Under the pieces are notes generated by a model, which saw only the letters and a program-made list of their open reading frames with translations, ran no database searches and was not told the origin of the DNA. The translations under genes and the position numbers were made by a program. Shown here piece after piece: positions 1 through 6,500 of a DNA stretch of 8,410 bases. Source of the stretch: an uncultured beta proteobacterium (GTDB lineage Bacteria; Pseudomonadota; Gammaproteobacteria; Burkholderiales; Rhodocyclaceae). Numbering within the stretch: the first letter of the stretch is position 1; every line of letters begins with the position of its first letter. Location: the NCBI GenBank assembly GCA_903910495.1, contig CAIVZW010000687.1, positions 1 through 8,410 of the forward strand, read 5' to 3'.

Positions 1-61
1 AAGTCGTCTTGTTTAGTTCAGTTCGCACGCTGAATTCGCGCTTTTTCCGGCATGAACCAGA

Positions 62-91
62 TTGCCGGGAACCCCTGAGGGCACCCGGCAA
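62..91. terminator. Hairpin after the permease gene, possible terminator
   Basis: Eight perfectly paired bases (TTGCCGGG at 62-69 with CCCGGCAA at 84-91) enclose a 14-base loop. Three more G-C pairs (72-74 with 79-81) can form inside it around a CTGA tetraloop. It sits 9 bases after the permease stop codon on the minus strand. No T-run follows on either strand, so it is not a classic intrinsic terminator. It may instead protect the 3' end of the mRNA or help factor-dependent termination. The rest of positions 1-99 shows no gene that I can support. Confidence 0.4.
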
Positions 92-99
92 GGGAAGGA

Positions 100-1482
100 T
101 CAGACCACTCCCATCGTACCGAGAACGATGGCGATAACGCAGGTGAGCACCGGAATCACAACGGTACACATACCGATGTCGGCATAGCTCTGCCGGTGGG
201 TGAGTTGCGTAATGCCAAGCAGGGTCACTACGGCGCCATTGTGCGGCAGGCTGTCGAGGCCGCCGCAAGCAATGGCCACGACGCGGTGCAGGACTTCGGG
301 GTTGATGCCCCGGACGAGGGCGGCCTGGTAGAAGGTGTCACCCATCGCGCCGAGAGCAATGCTCATCCCGCCAGATGCTGAACCGGTGATGCCGGCAAGG
401 ACGTTGGTGGCGATTGCCGAAGTGATCAACGGGTTGTCGGAAATACCAAGCAAAGCGGCCTGGATGATGGCGAAAGCAGCAAGAGTCTTCACCACATTGC
501 CGTAGCCAACTTCACTGGCCGTGTTGAGAATCGGCAACATAGAGCCGAGAACACCGCTATTGACCGAATCCTTGAGGTCGTCAAAGCGCTTCCAGTTGAT
601 GGCAACCGAGACGATGATGGCCACTACCAGGGAGATGACCAGTGCCCAAATACCACGAACCGCACCGAGGCTGGTTTCAAAGGGTTTGGCCTTGAGGTAA
701 TCGAAACCGCTCGCGTTGGACGCAAAAACATACTCGGAAAGGATGAAGTTGAGGACGAGAACGATGAAGATGGGCAGCAGCGCGACCCAGACGTTGGGCA
801 AATTGCTGCTATCAAACTCCTTGACGACTTCATTCGGGTGGTTGCCATAGAACTCGCCGCGCGCATTGGCTTTCTTGGCACGGTTCGAGAGCCACCACAT
901 GCCGGCCAGGAACATGATGATGCCGCAGATGGTACCCAGTATCGGGGCCGCATAAACGGTCGTCTTGAAGAACGGCATCGGGATGGCGTTCTGGATCTGC
1001 GGCGTACCGGGCAGCGCGGTCATCGTAAAGGTGAATGAACCAAGAGCGATGGCGCCGGGAATCAGGAACTTGGGCGTTCCGGCTTCCTTGAACAGGTGGG
1101 CAGCGATCGGATAGACGGCGAAGGCAACGACGAACAGTGAAACACCGCCGTAGGTCAGAATGGCACAGGACAGGACGACGGCGAGGATGGCTCGCTCTTT
1201 GCCTACCCGAGCGGCGATATCATGAGCAATCGCCTTGGCGCATCCCGTGTCTTCCATCATCTTGCCGAATAAGGCACCCAGGAGGAAAACGGGGAAAAAC
1301 AACTTGAGGTAGTTGGCCAGGTTAGGCATGAACACATGCGTAAAAGTGGCCATGATGGGCATGTCCGAGAACAAGGCCGCAACCAGAGCCAGAATAGGTG
1401 CCAGGATGAGAACCGTAATGCCTCTGTACGCGAGGTACATAAGAAGGCAAAGGGATAATACGATACCGAATACGCCAATCAT
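100..1482 (-). CDS. GntP-family permease (organic acid:H+ symporter, possibly D-3-hydroxybutyrate)
   Basis: The product is a 460-residue, very hydrophobic inner-membrane protein of the GntP family of gluconate-type proton symporters, which usually run to about 440-460 residues. Hydrophobic segments span nearly the whole chain; the longest polar stretch is at about residues 200-228. Family-like conserved stretches are GKMMEDTGCAKAIA (73-86), TALPGTPQIQN (155-165), TNVLAGITGSASGG (359-372) and GGLDSLPHNGAVVTLL (407-422). The ATG start is fixed by a strong Shine-Dalgarno sequence (GGAGGA, plus-strand 1491-1496) eight bases upstream. Upstream on the same strand are a sigma-54 promoter and then the activator gene, so the permease is probably inducible. 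In related bacteria, GntP proteins beside sigma-54 regulators are often annotated as D-beta-hydroxybutyrate permeases. That makes 3-hydroxybutyrate a plausible substrate here, but no residue I can see proves it, and gluconate or another hydroxy acid remains possible. No dehydrogenase or kinase that would settle the substrate lies inside the window. Confidence 0.92.
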   Translation of the reverse strand: MIGVFGIVLSLCLLMYLAYRGITVLILAPILALVAALFSDMPIMATFTHVFMPNLANYLKLFFPVFLLGALFGKMMEDTGCAKAIAHDIAARVGKERAILAVVLSCAILTYGGVSLFVVAFAVYPIAAHLFKEAGTPKFLIPGAIALGSFTFTMTALPGTPQIQNAIPMPFFKTTVYAAPILGTICGIIMFLAGMWWLSNRAKKANARGEFYGNHPNEVVKEFDSSNLPNVWVALLPIFIVLVLNFILSEYVFASNASGFDYLKAKPFETSLGAVRGIWALVISLVVAIIVSVAINWKRFDDLKDSVNSGVLGSMLPILNTASEVGYGNVVKTLAAFAIIQAALLGISDNPLITSAIATNVLAGITGSASGGMSIALGAMGDTFYQAALVRGINPEVLHRVVAIACGGLDSLPHNGAVVTLLGITQLTHRQSYADIGMCTVVIPVLTCVIAIVLGTMGVV

Positions 1483-1509
1483 GGATGTACTCCTCCGTTA
1501 GTTTCTGTT

Positions 1510-1526
1510 GGGCGTCAATGACGCCC
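1510..1526. repeat. Perfect inverted repeat in the permease mRNA leader
   Basis: GGGCGTCA-A-TGACGCCC is an 8-bp perfect inverted repeat with one central base. As RNA it gives a 7-bp, mostly G-C stem with a three-base loop. Its near edge is 28 bases upstream of the permease ATG and 14 bases from the Shine-Dalgarno sequence. It could be an operator for a dimeric repressor or a leader hairpin affecting mRNA stability or translation. No T-run follows on the minus strand, which argues against an intrinsic terminator. Confidence 0.55.
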
Positions 1527-1681
1527 TTGATTAAGGAAGCGTAAAAGCGTGCCCTGAACCGGCCGCCTCGACTTCTTCCACCCTGCCCTGAGGTTAGGAA
1601 ATACAAACGGCTTGAATCATTGGTTATTACACCGCTGTCATCGCCGCCGATTATTGCCTTAAGTCCCCAAGAACTCCCCTA

Positions 1682-1697
1682 TGCGAATATCGTGCCA
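1682..1697 (-). promoter_or_regulatory. Sigma-54 (-24/-12) promoter for the permease gene
   Basis: On the minus strand the sequence is TGGCACGATATTCGCA. Against the sigma-54 consensus TGGCACG-N4-TTGCA it differs at one base only (C for the second T of the -12 element). The invariant GG and GC are separated exactly as required. The predicted start of transcription is near 1671, giving a leader of about 190 bases. The adjacent gene encodes a sigma-54 activator, which supports the call. Confidence 0.8.
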
Positions 1698-1703
1698 GTT
1701 TTG

Positions 1704-1716
1704 CAAGTTATTGTTT
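1704..1716 (-). promoter_or_regulatory. Possible IHF site just upstream of the sigma-54 promoter
   Basis: On the minus strand AAACAATAACTTG matches the IHF consensus WATCAANNNNTTR except for one base (A for T at position 3). It lies in an AT-rich patch (about 1700-1730) between the -24 box and the upstream sites, where DNA bending by IHF commonly helps the activator reach the polymerase. One-mismatch sites also occur by chance. Confidence 0.3.
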
Positions 1717-1770
1717 TGTATAAAAACTGTCACAACATCACGAGGTCAAGCCGGAGCGACGCCTTCTATT

Positions 1771-1789
1771 TGTCTCGACTTTGAGACAG
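1771..1789. promoter_or_regulatory. Upstream activator site 1 (TGTCTC-N6-GAGACA)
   Basis: TGTCTCGACTTTGAGACAG contains perfect 6-bp inverted half-sites separated by six bases, the form bound by a dimeric Fis-type HTH. Its centre is about 110 bp upstream of the predicted permease transcription start, within the usual range for enhancer sites of sigma-54 activators. The most likely ligand is the product of the neighbouring activator gene. That assignment rests on proximity. Confidence 0.65.
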
Positions 1790-1828
1790 GCTTTTATGAA
1801 AATGGCCGGGAAACCATATCTGGCAAGG

Positions 1829-1847
1829 AGTCCCGAATATGAGACAG
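1829..1847. promoter_or_regulatory. Upstream activator site 2, imperfect copy of site 1
   Basis: AGTCCCGAATATGAGACAG matches site 1 at 15 of 19 positions in the same orientation, including one intact GAGACA half-site. The two sites are exactly 58 bp apart, and this one begins 9 bp from the end of the activator gene. Its centre is about 165-170 bp upstream of the predicted permease start. Paired sites of unequal strength are typical of enhancers where two activator dimers assemble into a hexamer. Confidence 0.6.
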
Positions 1848-1854
1848 CGCTGCA

Positions 1855-3291
1855 CTATTGAGAAGACAGCCCAAGCATGTGCATTTTTCGATACATCGTT
1901 GCCCGCCCCAGACCGAGTAGTATTGCTGCATCTTCAGCCCGATCATGAGCTGCGGCCAGAGCCTTGGCGAGTAACTGCCGCTCAAATTCTTCAAGTTCAA
2001 TGGCGTAAGTACGCGTCGTTCCGGGCAGGTGCTCTCTGGAATCCTGTACCGGCATGACGTCTACAGGCACGATGCCATCGAGATCGGAAGCGGAAAGACG
2101 AGTCTTGTCCGAAAGCATGACCCCTTTTTCGAGCACGTTCTGTAATTCGCGGACGTTGCCGCGCCAGGCACATCGGCGCAATCGATCAATGGCCTCGGGC
2201 ATCAGTTCGCGGTGCGCCAGACCCGTTCGCAGCTCAATCTGCTCCAGAATGTTTTCACAGAGCAACTCCATGTCGGCAACGCGTTCGCGCAGGGGAGGCA
2301 CACGGATCGAAAGGACGTTCAGGCGATAGAACAGGTCTTCGCGGAAACGCCCCTCGTCGACCCGGCGCCGAAGATCGACACTGGTGGCCGCGATAATACG
2401 TACGTTGATTTTGATCACCCGGTTTGAGCCCACCGGTTCGAATTCCTGTTCTTGCAGCACGCGCAGCAACTTGGATTGGAGCAACAGCGGCATGTCACCG
2501 ATTTCGTCGAGGAACAGGGTGCCACCATCCGCCAGTTGAAACTTGCCATCCCGGCCGCGCCGGTCAGCTCCGGTATAAGCACCCGGGGCAACACCGAAAA
2601 ATTCGGTTTCGAGCAGTGTGTCAGGAATCGCTGCCACATTGACACCGACGAAGGCCTTGCCTCCCCGTGCCGAGGCGGCGTGAATGGCGTGCGCCAACAA
2701 CTCCTTGCCGGTACCCGTTTCACCGAGCAGCAGTACCGTGGCGTCATGCTGCGCAGCGCGCCGGGCCTGGCGCTTCACTTCCATGCAGACGGGGCTGGAA
2801 CCGATGAAATTGGAGAACGTATACTTGGGACGGCGCTCCTCGGCCAGACGCTTCTGCGCCGTGACCAGATCGCGCTGCATGCCCTCCAGTTTGGCAAACA
2901 GGGGTTTGAGCGACTGCACCTGATCGTAGAGTGCAAAACCGGCAGCGCCAATTATTTTGCCGTGTTCATCCTTGAGTGGAATACGCGTGACGACAAAAGT
3001 GGTGTCGGGGGTTTCCAGAAAATCAAGCAGGATCGGCTGTCCGCTGGTAACGACCTGACGCATCAGACTGTTGGGGATAACCTCCTCGATGTTGCGACCA
3101 ACGGCATCAGCAGCCGAGATGGCGCCCAGACGGGAGGCGTAGCGCTCGTTGATCCAGACAATTCGGGCATCACGGTCGACAACCACCGTGCCTTCACAGA
3201 GATTCTCCAGACTCTCGAACAATGACTGCATCGAGAGGCGACGCATCCGTTCGTGATCGAACAACACATTGGACAAGCTGATTTGAGACAC
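1855..3291 (-). CDS. Sigma-54-dependent activator with PAS, AAA+ and Fis-type HTH domains
   Basis: The product is a 478-residue cytoplasmic enhancer-binding protein of the NtrC/RocR-like class. Residues about 20-122 form a PAS-type sensor domain. Residues about 124-153 look like a coiled-coil signalling helix. The AAA+ ATPase core follows, with Walker A GETGTGK (190-196), the sigma-54 contact loop as GAYTGA (237-242, where most relatives have GAFTGA), Walker B LFLDE (259-263), candidate arginine fingers in RFREDLFYR (315-323), PPLRER (332-337) and the WRGNVREL sensor (376-383). A Fis-type helix-turn-helix ends the protein (about 450-475). There is no response-regulator receiver domain, so control is probably by a ligand or redox/metabolic signal through PAS, not by phosphorylation. 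The start is GTG, preceded by AAGGAG at plus-strand 3300-3305 with eight bases of spacing; the next in-frame ATG is codon 16. It lies directly upstream of the sigma-54 promoter and paired sites it probably uses to activate the permease gene. The sensed molecule cannot be read from sequence. Confidence 0.95.
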   Translation of the reverse strand: MSQISLSNVLFDHERMRRLSMQSLFESLENLCEGTVVVDRDARIVWINERYASRLGAISAADAVGRNIEEVIPNSLMRQVVTSGQPILLDFLETPDTTFVVTRIPLKDEHGKIIGAAGFALYDQVQSLKPLFAKLEGMQRDLVTAQKRLAEERRPKYTFSNFIGSSPVCMEVKRQARRAAQHDATVLLLGETGTGKELLAHAIHAASARGGKAFVGVNVAAIPDTLLETEFFGVAPGAYTGADRRGRDGKFQLADGGTLFLDEIGDMPLLLQSKLLRVLQEQEFEPVGSNRVIKINVRIIAATSVDLRRRVDEGRFREDLFYRLNVLSIRVPPLRERVADMELLCENILEQIELRTGLAHRELMPEAIDRLRRCAWRGNVRELQNVLEKGVMLSDKTRLSASDLDGIVPVDVMPVQDSREHLPGTTRTYAIELEEFERQLLAKALAAAHDRAEDAAILLGLGRATMYRKMHMLGLSSQ

Positions 3292-3299
3292 CAGACAAG

Positions 3300-3305
3300 C
3301 TCCTT
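3300..3305 (-). promoter_or_regulatory. Ribosome binding site fixing the GTG start of the activator
   Basis: AAGGAG on the minus strand lies eight bases before the GTG at 3291-3289. The next in-frame ATG codons (16 and 21) would cut into the segment just before the PAS domain and have no such site, so GTG is preferred. Confidence 0.7.
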
Positions 3306-3490
3306 GTTACCACCGATGACAAGACCGAAAGGGCAATATACCGCAGTTCTTCTGCTTTTTATTGTATTCCCTTTGTCTCTTTGCGGCTCTGCGCTCCTTC
3401 GCTCGTCCTGACGGTAATTCTGAAATCACAAGGGCCGTGAAGCAAACCCATTATCCGGGCAATCGCCCTGCGGCGAGACAAGCCCGGAAA

Positions 3491-3502
3491 AGCTGATCAG
3501 CT
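3491..3502. repeat. Perfect 12-bp palindrome abutting the mfd -10 box
   Basis: AGCTGATCAGCT is a perfect palindrome whose last base is the first base of the mfd TATAAT. Its position in the spacer of the promoter would suit an operator. It does not match the LexA-type CTG-N10-CAG box. A chance occurrence is possible. Confidence 0.35.
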
Positions 3503-3507
3503 ATAAT
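3502..3507 (+). promoter_or_regulatory. TATAAT -10 element, probable mfd promoter
   Basis: A consensus TATAAT lies 35 bases before the mfd GTG codon, giving an expected leader of about 30 bases. No good TTGACA is present at 16-18 bp upstream, and there is no TG extension, so the -35 contact is weak and the promoter may need help or be modest in strength. Confidence 0.55.
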
Positions 3508-3542
3508 ACGCTGCTTTCCCGCATGGCCCCACAACACCCTTC

Positions 3543-6500
3543 GTGCCTCAATCCATACTCGTTTCACAATCATTAGCCACTCTATTGCCGCGTGCCTTGC
3601 CTTCGTTCAAGGCGGGCGAACGTACGCAGCTTCCGCCGTTCACTGGTTCGGCGGATGCGCTGCACATTGCGCAACTGGCAGGCCGTAGCGACAAACACAA
3701 ATTGCTGGCTGTACTGACGGCAAGCGCCAATGATGCCCAGCGCCTGCTCGATGAAATCCCGTGGTTCGCGCCCGACCTGCGCGTACGTCTGTTGCCGGAC
3801 TGGGAAACGCTGCCTTATGACAGCTTTTCGCCGCACCACGACCTTATTTCCGAACGTCTGGCCACGCTGTACAGCGTCATGCGCGGCGAATGCGACGTTC
3901 TGCTGGTACCGGCGTCGACAGCGGTTTACCGCTTCACCCCCCCGGCCTATCTGGCGGCCTACACCTTCTTCCTGAAAAAGGGCGAGACGCTCGCCGCCGA
4001 ACCCTTCCGCGCTCAGCTCACCCTGGCTGGCTATACGCACGTCACACAGGTCGTTGCACCCGGCGAATATTCGGTGCGCGGCGGGCTGATCGACCTCTTT
4101 CCGATGGGTTCGCCGCTACCCTTCCGCCTCGACCTGTTCGATGACGAAATCGAAAGCATCAAGACCTTCGACGTCGATACCCAGCGTACGCTTTACCCGG
4201 TAGCGGAAATCCGTCTGCTGCCGGCGCGCGAATTCCCGCTCGACGACAAGGGGCGAGCCCATTTCCGCCAGCGCTTTCGCGAAATCTTCGAGGGCGACCC
4301 GGCACGTTCCGGCATCTACAAGGACGTTTCCAACGGTATCCCTTCGGCCGGTATCGAATACTGGCTACCGCTCTTCTTCGATGCAACAGCAACGCTTTTC
4401 GATTACCTGCCCAAAGACACGCTGCTCTGCCTGCACAACGACGTGCCCGAAGCCATTCGCGCCTTCTGGCGTGATGCCCAGTCACGCTACGACATGCTCT
4501 CCGGCGAACACAGCCGGCCGCTGCTGCCGCCGGGCGATCTCTTCCTTGCCGAAGAGCCTTTCTTTACCGCTGCCAAACCGTATGCAAGGCTGATTCTTTC
4601 CGTCGGCGATAACGGGCCTGCAACTACCCTGCCGCTGTTGGCTGTAGACCGCCGCGCCGAAGACCCGCTAAGCGGCCTCAAAGTCTTTATCGACAGCTTC
4701 CCTGGGCGTATCCTGCTGCTCGCAGAATCAGCCGGGCGGCGTGAAACCCTCGCCACACTTTTGACTGAATACGGCCTGAAGTCTGAGGCCAGTTCCGACC
4801 TGGACGGATTTCTCGCCAGCGACAGCAGGCTCTCGCTAGGCGTCGCGCCACTGCACGACGGTTTTCTCCTTGACCAATTCGCCTTCATCACCGAATCCGA
4901 ACTGTACGCCGGGAGCCCTTCGCGCCGCAGTCGCCACAGCGCGCAGCGCAAGGCTTCGCTCGACAACTGGCTGCGCGACCTCACCGAACTGAAAGTCGGT
5001 GACCCGGTAGTGCATGAGCAACACGGCATCGCTCGCTATCAGGGGCTGGTTCACCTTGACCTCGGCGAAGGCGACATGGAGTTTCTCGAACTTCACTACG
5101 CCAACGACGCCAGGCTCTACGTACCGGTTGCGCAACTGCACGTCATCTCACGCTACTCCGGCAACGACCCCGACGCGGCCCCCCTGCACACCCTCGGCAC
5201 TCAGCAATGGGAAAAAGCCAAGCGCCGCGCCGCCCTGCAGGCGCGCGATACGGCTGCCGAACTGCTCGCGCTCTACGCCATTCGCGCTGCCCGCCAGGGC
5301 CACGCCTTCGAATTCACGGCACACGATTACGACGCCTTTGCCGACGGCTTCGGCTTCGAAGAAACGCCCGACCAAGCCACCGCCATCAATGCCGTGATCG
5401 ACGACATGAAATCGGGCAAGCCTATGGATCGCCTGGTCTGCGGTGATGTCGGTTTCGGCAAGACCGAAGTCGCCTTGCGCGCCGCGTTCTGCGCGGTGGC
5501 TGGAGGCCGGCAGGTCGCCGTACTGTGCCCGACTACCCTGCTTTGCGAACAACATTTCCAGACCTTCAGTGACCGCTTTGCCGACTGGCCAGTGAAGATT
5601 GTCGAACTCTCGCGCTTCCGCTCGGCCAAGGAAACCACGCTGGCACTCAAGGAACTCGCCGAAGGCAAGGTCGACATCGTCATCGGCACGCACAAGCTGC
5701 TGCAGAAGGACGTGAAATTTACCCGTCTCGGCCTGGTCGTCATCGACGAGGAACACCGTTTCGGCGTACGCCAGAAGGAAGCGCTGAAGGCATTGCGCGC
5801 CGAAGTTGATGTATTGACCCTGACCGCCACACCGATCCCGCGCACGCTCGGCATGTCGCTTGAAGGCCTGCGCGATTTCTCGGTCATTGCCACCGCGCCG
5901 CAGAAGCGACTGGCAATCAAGACTTTTGTTTCCAAATTTTCCGACGGCATCATCCGCGAGGCGCTGCTGCGCGAATTCAAGCGCGGCGGGCAGGTGTACT
6001 TCCTGCACAACGAAGTCGACACCATCGAGAACATGCGTGACAAGCTGACCAAGCTCTTACCTGAAGCACGTATCGTCGTTGGCCACGGCCAGATGAACGA
6101 GCGCGAGCTGGAGCGCGTGATGCGCGACTTTACCGGCCAGCGCGCCAACCTGCTGCTATGCACGACGATTATCGAAACCGGCATCGACAACGCGCACGCC
6201 AACACCATCATCATCAACCGTGCCGACAAGTTCGGCCTGGCCCAGCTGCACCAGTTGCGTGGTCGCGTCGGACGTTCGCATCACCAGGCCTATGCTTACC
6301 TGCTCACGCATGGCGAAGAAGGATTGACCAAGCCGGCACGGCAACGCCTCGAAGCGATCCAGACAATGGACGAACTGGGTGCCGGTTTCTATCTGTCCAT
6401 GCACGATCTCGAAATTCGCGGCGCCGGCGAAGTGCTTGGCGAAAATCAGTCGGGCGCAATGCAGGAAATCGGATTCAACCTCTTTACCGAAATGCTCAAC

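Larger units (their letters stand above)
1483..1854 (-). promoter_or_regulatory. 372-bp sigma-54-type control region of the permease gene
   Basis: No credible gene lies in this gap between the activator stop and the permease start. Reading along the minus strand, it holds two related palindromic sites, an AT-rich stretch with an IHF-like match, a -24/-12 promoter, and then a leader of roughly 190 bases. The leader carries a perfect inverted repeat and ends in the permease ribosome binding site. The order and distances are those of an enhancer-dependent sigma-54 promoter. The individual sites are listed separately. Apart from those sites I see nothing specific in 1527-1680. Confidence 0.75.

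Noticed and set aside
1322..1606. 94-codon minus-strand frame across the permease leader and start
   Set aside because: It overlaps the permease in another frame, covers the leader palindrome and Shine-Dalgarno sequence, and its product looks like frame-shifted permease sequence.
1794..2057. Small frames on both strands across the end of the activator gene
   Set aside because: They overlap the C-terminal HTH coding sequence and the second activator site and show no ribosome binding site or protein family.
2452..3225. 257-codon plus-strand reading frame opposite the sigma-54 activator
   Set aside because: It is antisense to the PAS and AAA+ coding sequence with all motifs intact, and its own product has no recognisable family features.
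3306..3360. Sigma-70 promoter for the activator gene (TATATT on the minus strand near 3337-3342)
   Set aside because: A plausible -10 hexamer exists, but nothing resembling TTGACA lies at 16-18 bp, so the evidence is too weak to list it.
3491..3502. LexA/SOS box before mfd
   Set aside because: AGCTGATCAGCT lacks the CTG-N10-CAG form of the LexA consensus, and no other match was seen nearby.
3523..3576. Short plus-strand ATG frame (17 codons) overlapping the mfd start, considered as a leader peptide
   Set aside because: It has no Shine-Dalgarno sequence, no runs of particular residues and no adjacent attenuator structure; it is probably chance.
5148..6229. Two long minus-strand reading frames (about 286 and 300 codons) opposite mfd
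   Set aside because: They lie wholly antisense to intact, motif-rich mfd sequence. Their products show no recognisable domain, and long antisense frames are common in GC-rich coding DNA.
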